From Pararge aegeria (taxonomy: Eukaryota; Arthropoda; Insecta; Lepidoptera; Nymphalidae): DNA of 64,000 nt. Positions within the stretch are counted from its first letter, which is position 1; every line of letters starts with the position of its first letter. This document shows, one piece after another, positions 44,599 through 55,700 of this stretch. The stretch is taken from positions 15,981,001-16,045,000 of the forward strand of contig NC_053187.1 in assembly GCF_905163445.1 (NCBI RefSeq), read 5' to 3'. The notes under the pieces are model-generated. The model was not told where the DNA came from. It ran no database searches and was given only the letters and a program-made list of their open reading frames with translations. A program made the position numbers and the translations under genes.

Positions 44599-47500
44599 AT
44601 GGAAGAGGAATCGCCAAAACCTGTGTGCCTGATAATATTAGGTTACTATAGAAATTCACTCTGTTTTGGCTGTTTATGTAGTACGTAAACAAGTTGATTT
44701 TAACAGTAGGATTTGTATGTAACAGGCATGGCTGGCGCGGGAAAAACTTCGTTCACAAGGCGTTTGGCTGGTAAAATCACAAATGGTTCGAAACCTTACC
44801 TAATAAACCTTGACCCAGCATGTCGAGAAGTTCCTTACCCGGCAAACATAGGTAAGTAATTATAATTTGAATCTCGTAATTTTCTTTTTCTTTTTCTACG
44901 AAGGTTTGAAAGCAGCGCCAAGTTTATACGAATAATTGTCTATAAATCGATTTCTAAGTATGATTTCTTCAATGGTCATACCCTGTTCGAGGTTTTCTAA
45001 GTTCTGGTTAGAATTAACTTCTCAGTGCAAGTAAATAATTATGAATACTGTATGTAACAAACACATTTATTTGAAAATGAAATCAAACCAAATAGAACAA
45101 CAATAAGTAATTTGCATGTTATTTTGAATTGTTCTTAAATATATTTCATATTATATTATTATTTCTCAACTTATGGATTCTTTAGCATTAATTTTTTTTT
45201 TTTTTTTTTACTACGACAATACACACATTGCCATCTAGCCCCAAAGTAAGCGTAGCTTGTGTTATGGGTACTAAGATGACTGATGAATATTTTTTTGTAT
45301 AATATACATAAATACTTATAATATACATATAAACACCCAGACACTGAAAAACATTCATGCTCATCACCGAACATTTTCCAGTAGTGGGAATCAAACCCAC
45401 GGCCTTGGACTTAGAAAGCAGGGTCGCTGCCCGCTGCGCCAATAGGCTGTCAATAATCACAAGTAATTTAATCACAAGTCACAACCCTATATAGTAATAA
45501 CCCTAGTATACTTTATAAGTTTTACTATCCAGATGTAAGAGATACAGTAAACTATAAAGAAGTAATGAAACAGTATGGCCTTGGACCAAATGGAGGAATA
45601 GTAACAGCATTAAACCTTTTCTCAACAAAGTTTGGACAAGTTGTTGACCTCATTGAGAAGGCGGGAAAGAAACATAAATATTGCATTATTGATACACCAG
45701 GTAAGTGCCCCTTATAATTCTATTAACTATAATTACAGCCCATGCACAGTGTTTAGTGCTGTGTTTCTATAAACAGGATGTTTTGGGCCACAAATAATTT
45801 TTTGCTCTGGTCTGAATGGTTTAAGCTGTGGCTACACATATCATGGAACAGTTTTTCGGTAAGGTGGTAAACCTTACCGAAAAACTATATGAAGCATATG
45901 GTAAAGTGGCAGGCAGAAGAAGGCCTGGCCGGAGAAGAATCATGGCTTAAAAATCTATGATAATGGTTTGGAAAGAGCACCAAATCATTATTTAGAGCAG
46001 CTGTGTCCAAAGTAGAGATAGCCCTAATGATTGCCAACCTTTGTAAGGAGACGGCACCCTAAGAAGAAGTTTAATATAACCACTATATACCATGTGTAAC
46101 TGAATTACAAAAACTGTTGAAGAATGCATAAGTTAACTTCATAAGCAATTACCCTGTAAATATTTTAAATTAAAAGAAGCATATTTATTCCATTTCAACA
46201 GGTCAAATAGAAGTTTTCACATGGTCAGCATCTGGAACAATAGTGACAGAAACGCTGGCTGCATCATGTCCAACTATAGTAGTTTATGTCATGGACACAG
46301 TGCGTAGCGTATCACCAGTCACATTCATGTCCAATATGCTGTATGCCTGCTCCATACTCTACAAGACTCGCCTGCCCTTCATTGTTGTTATGAACAAGGT
46401 AGTGTATGAAAGAGAAACTAATAATTTTCTTGCTTGCTTTTTATGCAGTAGTAACTGCATTACAAACCAGTGGTAAAGTAAAAAATTACAAAAACACTTA
46501 ACTTCAACTTCATCTGTTTTTATGGTACAGTAGTGACACTGTCTGCGTAGTATCCCATACTGCAGTGCTAATGAAAAAAGTGTCTTATCGTCATTTTGTC
46601 AAAATGTAGTTTCAGATTTTTCCTACATCAGGACCTTTAACTATGTTACACGATTGTCTTTCCGTTTGTGTCCGAATAAATGATTAACATACATTGGCAG
46701 CGCTTCTTTTGCAGATGGAAAACTTGCAATTGCAAGTTTCAAACTTTAGAGTAATATTGGTCACTTGGCTTTTCCATAAAGTACATTTTGTTCATCTATA
46801 TTAAGTTCCTACTACAGTTTTCTCATTAAAAGGCCTTGGTTACAGCAATAAACCCGCCTTTGCATTGCCGCCTTCAAATTTTGTGTTAAGTTCATGTTTT
46901 GCGTGCAATAAAGTAATAATATTAAAAATACTTTATATTAATATTAATCTTTTATTAATTCCAGACAGACGTAGTAGATAACAGTTATGCTGTGGAATGG
47001 ATGAGGGACTTTGAGGCCTTCCAAGAGGCCTTAGACGCGGAGGGGGATGGCGATGGGGAAGGCAGTACCTACGTCGGTAACCTGACAAGGTCGATGGCCC
47101 TGGCACTCGATACATTCTACGCGGATTTAAGAAGCTGTGGAGTTAGTGCACACACTGGGGAGGTATGATGTTTAAATTATCTATTGTATGTACTTCAGTG
47201 TCGAAATTTTCTAATAAAGTATTTTTTTAACACAGCAGGATCGAAAAGAGGGCAATTTTGATATTTTCTTCAATTCAATTATTCAGCTTTTATGCCCTGT
47301 TGCAACAGGGCATAAAAATGTTTTTTTTTTTTTATTTATTTTACAAGTCGAAATTTAATCAATTTTATGTTTCAGGGTATTGATGAATTTTTCAAACTAG
47401 TAGATGATGCAGCTGAAGAATATGAAAAGTAAGTAGTTTATAATAATAATAAATAAATAAATATACGACAATACACACACCGCCATCTAGTCCCAAAGTA

Positions 47501-49999
47501 AGCATAGCTTGTGTTATAGGTACTAAGATAACTGATGAATATTTTTATGAATAATATACATAAATACTTATAATATACATATAAACACCCAGACAGTCCA
47601 GACACTGAAAAACATTCATGTTCATCGCAAACATTTTCCAGTTGTGGGAATCGAACCCACGGCCTTGGACTCAGAAAGCAGGGTCGCTGCCCACTGCGCC
47701 AATCGGCCGTCAAAGTTATTTGCACTGTGCAAATTATTTGCACTTCTTTATTTATCACACTTTGTGATTGGTGACGTATAGTGGTAAACAGTGGCGTGCG
47801 TAGAGGGTATGCACACGGTACACAGATAATATAAAATCAAGAAAATCTCCAGTACGAGTTATCAAAAACTTAAGGGTAGGCATTTTATAATTTTTACATT
47901 GCTGCTCCTTAATAAAATAGATTTATTTCAATGAAGCTTGCTTTGTAGTCATTGATTTAGTTATCTATATACTAGATTTGGATAAAGATTAAAATACTAT
48001 GTAGGTATAAAAAAATATGAAGAGTTATTTATATTACTAATATATTTTTATCCAGATAAGTAAAGATTTATTATTGACAGATAATATTTAATTGTTTAAA
48101 ACGCACATAACTTAGAGAAGTTAAAGGTTTGTGCTGGGATTCGAACTCGGCCCTCCGAAAGTGAAGTCGAAGTCCTACCCACTGGGCTATAACCATTTAC
48201 AAAAAAAAATGATAAACAGGAATTTATTGACCTATGTACTTGTGGTGCAACTCGGACTTGAGCAATACTACTTATGGGCATTGTTTAAAGTCTTATGTAT
48301 TTTTTTTAAATCCAATTATAGAGACTACAAAGCTGATTGGTTAAGGATGCGCGCAGAAAAGTTAGAAGAACAGAAAAGGAAAGAGGAAGAGTTAAAAAAA
48401 GGAGACAAAAGTAAGAATTTCTTTAACTGCTTAAAAAACGTTTCTCAATTCAACCTGTATGTTTTAATAATGGCTCTCTTTTATATTTACTTATTTATAT
48501 ATCACTTTTTATTTCTACTTTTAAATGTATGGTAATACTTAAAGGTGGTCCTATATTATTAATCGAAATAGATTTAAGCGCTTTTTGAAATAAATCAACA
48601 ATAAGTTAAAAATAAAAAAAACTCCTGACTTTCAATATAGTGTACATTACTCGACTAGTCAAGCCCTTTCATTTGATACCCATTGAGTGAGTTGGGAAAA
48701 ATATGTGAACCGCCATTTTTTGGCGGCGACCATCTTCATTGACGGCCGATTGGCGCGGTTTGCAGCGATCCTGCTTTCTGAGTCCAAGGCCGTGGGTTCG
48801 ATTCCCACTACTGGAAAATGTTTGTGTGATGAGCATGAATGTTGTTCAGTGTCTGGGTGTTTATATGTATATTGCTATTTACTTATGTATATTATTCATA
48901 ATAACAGTAACTGATTATTCATCAGTCATCTTAGTACCCATAACACAAGCTACGCGAACTTGGGGGCTAGATGGCGACGTGTGTATTGTCGTAGTATATT
49001 TATTTATTATTATTTTATTTATTAAATCATATTGGGTTATTGGCACTTTTACGTGCAAGCTCATTTTAAAGTGTGTGTGCATGTCACTGAACTCCTACTA
49101 GACGGCCGAACCGATTTGAATGAATTTTTTGGTATATTTGGGTGACACCCTGGATTGTTTAGATTCACAAATTAGCCCGGTGGCTAATGGGGTCCGCTAG
49201 TCACAAATGGGGTCCGCTAGTTTATATAAATAATGTTACAGGCGATCCCGACACGGTGATAGACAAAAAAAAGCTGATAGATGAAGTGGCGGGCGGTCGG
49301 GAGCTGAGCGACATGTACCTAAAGCATCCCGCCAACGAAAGCTCTAGTGACGACGAGGGCACCGAGGCAGAGCCGCAGGATATAGGTATGTAATAAAAGG
49401 CTTCTCACAATGGGTATGCCCATAATCACCACACTGTGCAGACGGAAGAAGTAGCACACAGGATGATGCTGCCCGTACTTCGTTTTGTTCCTTTAGTCTA
49501 CTCGTGCGTCATACGAGGGGGGGGGGGGGGTAAATATAATATATTAAGTGATATAATATGAAATAATAAATAAATTACCTAAAACGCAAATACCTGAAAA
49601 CATTCATGTTCATCAGACAAACATTTTTCTGTTGTGGGAATCGAACCCACAGCCTTGGACATTTGTTTTATTTTTTTGTTAATGTCAAGTTTATGGGTAA
49701 AGCCCCAAATAAATGATTATTATTATTTGGTAACAAAAAAACAAAAAACAGATTTTAGTACTTGAATAGAACTTAGGTATTTATTATCTTTGGTGAAATA
49801 ATAGAGGGACCGGTTGTAATAAAATACAGCAAAAATTTTTGTTGATGTCCTTTGGGGCATTACTTTAAGACACGTCAACTTAAGTTGAACTAATAACAGT
49901 AATATTTATCTTCTAGATGATAAGCCAGAAGATGTCGCCGCATTCCAAGAGTTCATAAGAAAACATGTGAAACCCAATAGCGCTGAACCAAAAACTTGA
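44599..49999 (+). CDS. GPN1: GPN-loop GTPase 1 (9 exons, 366 aa)
   Basis: Exons: 44599-44641, 44726-44851, 45533-45700, 46202-46398, 46965-47162, 47376-47428, 48322-48410, 49242-49385 and 49917-49999. All introns are GT-AG, phases agree, and the total is 1101 nt. Motifs: P-loop GMAGAGKTSF at 15-24, LDPA at 43-46, the diagnostic GPN tripeptide at 74-76 within YGLGPNGGI, DTPGQIE at 110-116, and NKTD at 177-180. The C-terminal part has a charged coiled-coil-like stretch (EKLEEQKRKEEELKKGD) and an acidic SSSDDEGTEAEP segment, as in family members. GPN1 (XAB1) is a cytoplasmic GTPase that, with GPN3, supports assembly and nuclear import of RNA polymerase II. Introns 2, 6, 7 and 8 each hold an S1 SINE or a piece of one. 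AATAAA lies 3 nt after the stop codon (50003-50008). Confidence 0.97.
45205..45460 (-). mobile_element. tRNA-derived SINE (family S1), full length
   Basis: A minus-strand head with 'ggcgcagcgggcagcgaccc' and 'gtgggtttgattcccac', the complete body, and a long T run on plus (45188-45210) that is its A-rich tail. In GPN1 intron 2. Confidence 0.87.
45850..45886. repeat. Perfect 16-bp hairpin, 5-nt loop
   Basis: AGTTTTTCGGTAAGGT (45850-45865) and its exact reverse complement (45871-45886) surround GGTAA. In GPN1 intron 3. Confidence 0.87.
45885..46085 (+). mobile_element. RTE-type LINE coding remnant
   Basis: Frames in pieces read GRRRPGRRRI, then SVVQSRD-like and DCQP/GDGT text, matching the PGRRRISWLKNL...SKVRIALMIANLRRGDGT end of lepidopteran LINE proteins. 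Multiple stops and shifts. In GPN1 intron 3. Confidence 0.6.
46090..46195. mobile_element. MITE family A remnant abutting the exon 4 splice acceptor of GPN1
   Basis: 'catgtgtaactgaattacaa', 'ttgaagaatgcataagt' and 'aattaaaagaagcatattta' match 7790-7890 in order. The match ends about 10 nt before the AG of the GPN1 exon 4 acceptor (46200/46201), so the sequence ahead of the acceptor is largely transposon-derived. Confidence 0.65.
47450..47716 (-). mobile_element. tRNA-derived SINE (family S1), full length
   Basis: Intact-looking head (plus: 'cagttgtgggaatcgaaccc' ... 'actgcgccaatcggccgtc') and a complete body. In GPN1 intron 6, starting about 20 bp after exon 6. Confidence 0.88.
47785..47895. 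repeat. MITE family B, half copy
   Basis: 'agtggcgtgcgtagagggta', 'ataaaatcaagaaaatctcc' and 'aaaaacttaagggtagg' match one half of 22526-22683. Confidence 0.6.
48620..48735. repeat. Fragment of the GT-rich dispersed element
   Basis: 'gactttcaatatagtgtac', 'ctcgactagtcaagcccttt' and 'aaccgccattttttggcgg' are the inverted equivalent of blocks at 31250-31620. Confidence 0.6.
48739..49018 (+). mobile_element. tRNA-derived SINE (family S1), full length
   Basis: Head 'gacggccgattggcgcggtt' ... 'gtgggttcgattcccactac', body through 'aatgttgttcagtgtctggg' and 'acaagctacgcgaacttggg', tail TTTATTTATTATT. In GPN1 intron 7. Confidence 0.88.
49517..49530. repeat. Run of 14 G
   Basis: An uninterrupted homopolymer of 14 G in AT-rich intron 8 of GPN1. 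Such runs are prone to sequencing-length error. Confidence 0.8.
49585..49660 (-). mobile_element. tRNA-derived SINE (family S1), fragment
   Basis: Only 'ctgaaaacattcatgttcat' through 'gtgggaatcgaacccacagc' and 'cttggac' remain. In GPN1 intron 8. Confidence 0.75.
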
Positions 50000-50389
50000 G
50001 TAAATAAATGGTTATTTTTTTAAGTTTTCTTTCTATTCTGCTAAATTGTATTTCCCAGTTTCTGGTGTGAGATTTTCTGTCTACGTTTACTTATTCTAAC
50101 GCGTGAAAGTAAACTACGATTTATATGGAATAAAAAGAGCGCCATCTGGGGACCGTCGGATGTCCATAATGCTCGACATAGAAAATTTATAATCATCATC
50201 TTCAACCTATATGACTCCATCACTGTGCAGATGTCTCCTCTCATAGTAGAGAGGAATTAAGAGCTTGAACCCACAAAGCTGCTCAAATGCGGGTAGGCGG
50301 GCATAAATTAATAACTTTCACATGTTGTCATACTAAAACTGACGATTATAAAACTTATTGCCGTATATCTAATTTAGTTATAAACTGTA

Positions 50390-50590
50390 CGCTACGTGGA
50401 ACTAATAAAGTGACAGGAGTCCTAGATTTTACTTTAGCATATGATGTTAGGGCTGAATCTGATTAATTTCAGTAAAAACTATGGCAATGGGTTACTCAAA
50501 CACTATTAGCGTTTCGGTTTTCACAGATGAGTCTCAGAGACAGTAAATAATGTACTTCTAAAGCCTCTGAAATATAATTTCTGTTGTATA
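50390..50590. mobile_element. MITE family A, partial copy
   Basis: 'gtgacaggagtcctagattt', 'gatgttagggctgaatct', 'tcacagatgagtctcagaga' and the end 'tttctgttgtata' match 7990-8190. One terminal repeat is degraded. Confidence 0.65.
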
Positions 50591-50599
50591 ATATTTAGT

Positions 50600-52500
50600 T
50601 ATATAAAAATAAAACTAAATTGGTGTATGAATAATATATTTCACAATCGCAGAGATATCGGTAAATACCTCCTGATATTACTAAGGTGTTATAAATAAAC
50701 AAAAATATCACGATGGGGAAAGCAGTTCAAACTAATAAAAGTTTTTTGAATACATAATATATTTAAATTTCATTACACATATTATAAGAAAAACTGTGAT
50801 GAGAAAATTAATTTGAGCTAAATACAAAAAGTGGTTCTGTAAACATATATGCACGTGAAACTTACTTGAGTTTATTTTCGTTTATTGTATAATAAACTCA
50901 AATTGTTTCAGATTCAAGTCTCGTAGATAAGGAAGAGTGAGATAGAGATAGAAAGTCTTGGGTCAGTAACGTGGTTTCAGATTTTATTTGGGCGATGTTA
51001 GCTGTTGTTTCACCCAAAGATTTTCACGTAATTTAAGTATTTCTGGCGTTTTAACTATTTTCGAATATCACATCATAGTTTATTAAATATTTAATTATAA
51101 AAAAAACTTTCATACCAACGTCACACAAATAACAAAAAATACAAAAGTCTATTTTTTCAATCTGGTCTTATTATGTAAACAAATTTATTTTAATCTGTTA
51201 GTGTAAAGTATATTTTAAAATTAAAAACCTAAACTAATCTTATTATTATCGAACAAACGTGGCTGTACGGTGATATATCTTTGCCTTTTCCCTATAAGAA
51301 AAAAAATTAACAAACATTTTCCAAAGAAAAACATACCTTCTAATAAAAAATTATATAAAGTTTCTTTACATAATAAGATGAGTTAAAAATAATAGAGTAC
51401 ACATTAATTAAATAACAAAGTAGTGGAGAAAAAATATGTTCATGTTCTAGAAATTTTAAAATAAACGAAACAATAAATAGTTCTAATAGTGAGGTAAGGG
51501 TGTAAGCTTTCTTACTTACGTATATAATAATAACTAATTAAGTAGTTTCAAGCCCTGTAATATATGAATTTATAAAATATTTTGAAATTTAATTATCTAT
51601 GATGAATTAAATATCATCTTGTGCGATATACCGTATAGGGGATTAGCGCCGTATGGGATAGGGCGCCCATTTTTGGTCCGAAAAATAATTAACCATCCAT
51701 AAAAATTGCTTTATAAGTGCAAAAAAAAAAAGTGATAGCGATAAATGAAAATAATTTTACAGGATGTCTTTTTTGTTTGTTTATATTGTGACAAGTGACA
51801 GTTATGGCCGGCTGTCAATGTCAAATATCGAATCGACTTCATGTCCTGTATTTGTTTTCAATGATGCAGATGAAAAGTACTGTTACAGTTTCTGTATTCA
51901 TTTCCACATATAAATAGCACACTATCACACCTATATTTTTTTAATAATTGTTACCAGGGCCAAATTTCAATGGATGGTAGCATACCCCATTAATCTACGC
52001 TAATATCAAATGTTTCTGATACATCACAAGATGGTTCTGTACAGGGTTACATACGATGCCATACTATAATTAAAAAACACTCTATTGCTATACATTATAC
52101 TGAATGTATATCGTAGTCATCTAAAGTGCACCTTAATTGTAATAGAACTACATCACGTTTAAGGTTCAATTTCGCAAAGCAAAACATCAAACAGAAGTTA
52201 ACTTTTTTTCGCTTTCTATAGCTGAGCAAGTCGGTCTGCCAGGTAAAATTGGAATTTTTAAAATTAAAAAGAAATAAGTACATCGTTTTCTGAAAGCATT
52301 TTTATAGAGTTAAGTGACCGGCCATCTTAACCATACTACACATTTTATAACAGTGTATAAAAAAAAAATGATTATTTTTAATAAGTTCGAGCCCATAAAT
52401 ATAAATGTATACCTGCCAATGCAAAAATAATCTGGAAAATTGTTTAAAAAAAGACTAATTATCCGTTATGTGGCTTATAATGCTAGTACACATTGAATCT
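50600..52500. other. Intergenic DNA between GPN1 and FAD synthase, nothing recognised
   Basis: Strongly AT-rich; no exon-like segment, SINE or LINE remnant was recognised. The two genes converge across this gap. Confidence 0.55.
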
Positions 52501-52507
52501 GACTTAA

Positions 52508-52650
52508 ATAAATCAATCTAGCCAAGTCCGAAGCCTCCCGCCGGACCAGAACAGAGAAAATTCAGAAATTACAAATTCCCAAACAGATCCTGCCGGGAAT
52601 CGAACCCGGAACCTCCAGCTTAAAACCACAGCGCTTACCGCTGCGCCAAA
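52508..52650 (-). mobile_element. tRNA-headed SINE (family S2), 5' part
   Basis: Minus strand: 'tggcgcagcggtaagcgctg', then 'tttaagctggaggttccggg' and 'ttcgattcccggcaggat', followed by 'tttgggaatttgtaatttct' and 'ggcgggaggcttcgg'. The head is tRNA-like, but it continues straight into the S2 body, so it is not called as a tRNA gene. Confidence 0.75.
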
Positions 52651-52726
52651 AATTTAATTTGAATTGCATAACACGCAACAAATCGAAAGTGAACAATTAA
52701 CGTAACATTAAATATATATAATAAAT

Positions 52727-55700
52727 TTATACAATATCAGATTTCTTCTCACTGCACACATTGTTTTCTAAAGTACTTGAGTCCGTATGTCCGTTTTGGT
52801 TACGTCCGTTGAGAGAGGTCTTTGACCCCCGTCCCGCGCGTTCTAGTGAAGGATCGCTTAGCTTCCAAGCGGGGTGGTATGAGATACTTCCGTGTTTGTC
52901 TTTGTAAGCTAAAGCGGGGTTTGGAGACGTGTTATGTATACTACCTATTGATGTGTACCTGAAAGGGAAATAAAAGCAAATTATATCAAAAAATATTTGT
53001 TAAAACCCTTACTAGTCCTTACTAATATTATAGATGCGGAATTGTGTTAATTTTTTTGTATGTTTGTTTGTACTTCCTTTACGCCTTTACTGCTACAAAT
53101 TCAGTAAGAAAACATAAGCTATGAAGGAGCATTAATGTATAATAAATTACCTAACGACATTAAAATATAACAAAATTTCAATATTTTTAAGAAAAAACTT
53201 AAAACTTTTGTAATTGACAAAATCTGAGTGTGGTCATGGCTATGTATGACAGTATGAAGTATTTATTTATAATTTTACCCTCAAGTTTTTTTATTTAATT
53301 TCTGGTTGTTTTGTACGTGCCGTTGTTTGTAGTTTTAATATTACCTCAATGAGAATATTTATAACATAAAATAAGTTGTAAATATTCTCATTGAGTGAAA
53401 TTGTAATTTCTTTTGAGAAAAATAAACCTCTTTAACCACAAAAGATGGAGAGTAACATATGCTATTATTTATAATAACGATTAAATAAATAGATAAATAT
53501 ACTACGACAATATACACATCGCCATCTAGCCCTAAAGTAAGTGTAGCTTGTGTTATAGGTACTAAGGTGACTGATAAATATACAACAATACTTATACCGA
53601 TAAACACCCAGGCACTGAAAAACATTCATGTTTATCACAGAAACTTGTTCGAGTTGTGGGAATCGAACCCACGGCCATGGACTCAAAAAGCAGGGTCACT
53701 TCCCATACAGAGTTTAAACCCGAAACTCCCCACCAGACAAAAAGATTAGCAGTTAAACACAATCTTAACGAGAAAACGCTTCGAGAAATACTGTCGCGTG
53801 GCGTAGCCCCGACATCAAACTCGTAACTGATCTAAAAGACAATTATCTCTACACACTGCTTTGAGATATAAAAAAGAAAAAAAAACTTTTTTGGAAACAA
53901 AAAAAATCTAACACATTATTTTAGGCTTACCCTCTGTCATAAAGGCTGCAATAAGGCACTTTCCGCTTTAGTATATAACTCCAAATCTGATGGTAGCTCC
54001 AGTTTAGTAGCGGCGACACTCTGACTATTTGAGGCCAGTTTGGATCTGTTTTCTGTAATATAGATCGACGACAATAATAAATCTTATAACAATGTACTAT
54101 CCGGCTCGAAGGACCAAAAAAAGTTTTCCTCTAATTCGTTTTAAATGTACGGATCAGGCAGATGGCGTTAAGTGTAAAATGATCTTCTGTGAACAGAGCA
54201 ACAATTCGCATGGCATGCAAGGAAAATGTAGTATAAATTGTTCATCAACCTTAGGCATGTGATTGAAATAACCCCGGCAACCACGCCCTTCAAAACAAAC
54301 ACAATAATGCAGCTTGGTGGCAGAAATAAGCATGACCGTTGTACTTCCCCGGACGAGCTCTGTCACATTAATTCAACGAGCTCTTGAACAGAATTCAATG
54401 GGATCTATTCCATGACGGGGGGACGTCTTTGTTCAGTGAATTTGAGAATATTCAATGACCTTTATTTCAATATTCGCAGAGTACGCAATATTGACATCTC
54501 AATAAGTTCAAAGTACAGAAAAATCCTATTATAATGTTAAGGATTACATAAACGATATAAAAGCTTGGGTGTGAATTTCTCTAGCTTCATAGGTTAATTT
54601 AAATTTACTGTGGGATGGTGACAACAAAAAAAAATTACCCGGCTAAGTTTGTTGTGGGCTCTTCTTAGACCAGGGCGCGTTTGGAACCCTCGTAGCTTTA
54701 GGTTTAAGTCGGCGAAAAAAGTTATCACAATCCCCTTACAATTATGTAAACATATATGTATGAACACATATATGTATGAACACTTCATAAGTGCCTGTGA
54801 TAGGCCTATATGAATAAAGAAATTTTGTTTTTGTCTTTTACAATGTTTAATCTCATCTTTCATTCATCTGTTAGCTATCTATAAATTTTTGTATCTACTA
54901 ATTTTAAAATATTATTGTATTCTCGATGTAAGTTAACTATTGTGTTCGTTTTTGAGAAAATAAATGTCTTTAAGCTGAAATTACGTAGTTCCATCTAGTT
55001 AGTGTAATTGGCCCTGCCGTACTATCAAGAATAGAATAGAATAGAAAAACTTTAACACAACACAATAGGAAAAACACAAGGAAAACAGTTATAGTAATAA
55101 GAGCTAGGGGTAACAAGATGTAAAAATAAATAAAATTCTACTACCACTGCTAAGATAATCATTTCGTTATCGGTGTGCCAATGCCCTAATGGCCAAGGCC
55201 AAAAGATAATATGCATAACTCGGTCGCGCTTAGTTTGCACCTCGCTGATATATGATCGACATAATATTAGTCAATTAGCCAATACTTTTTAAGAATGATT
55301 CGCTTAATTAATATTTCAATAACAACAACAATTCTTTTAAGAGATCATAAAGATCTTTTTTTTGCATACCGTACGTAAGCGTCAGTGTTACGTAATCCAC
55401 GCGCGGTGCAAACTTAGCTTGACCGGGTAATAAGGACAAATAAGGTGTAATAAGGACGACTTATACACGTCGTGTTAAGATACGATAGATAGTAAGAGCT
55501 CACTTGCATAAACTTCAAATCTTCACTATACGGATCAGATCTCCTAGTTCCCATGAAGCATGCCTTTAATTTACTATCTGACTCCAATATCCTATGCAAA
55601 GTTGTCTTCATCTCCCCTTCCATAACAATTAATTTAACATCATAATGATCCTCAACTGTTTGAGCAAAACTTTCAATTTCACTAAAAGGCCCTTTTGTTC

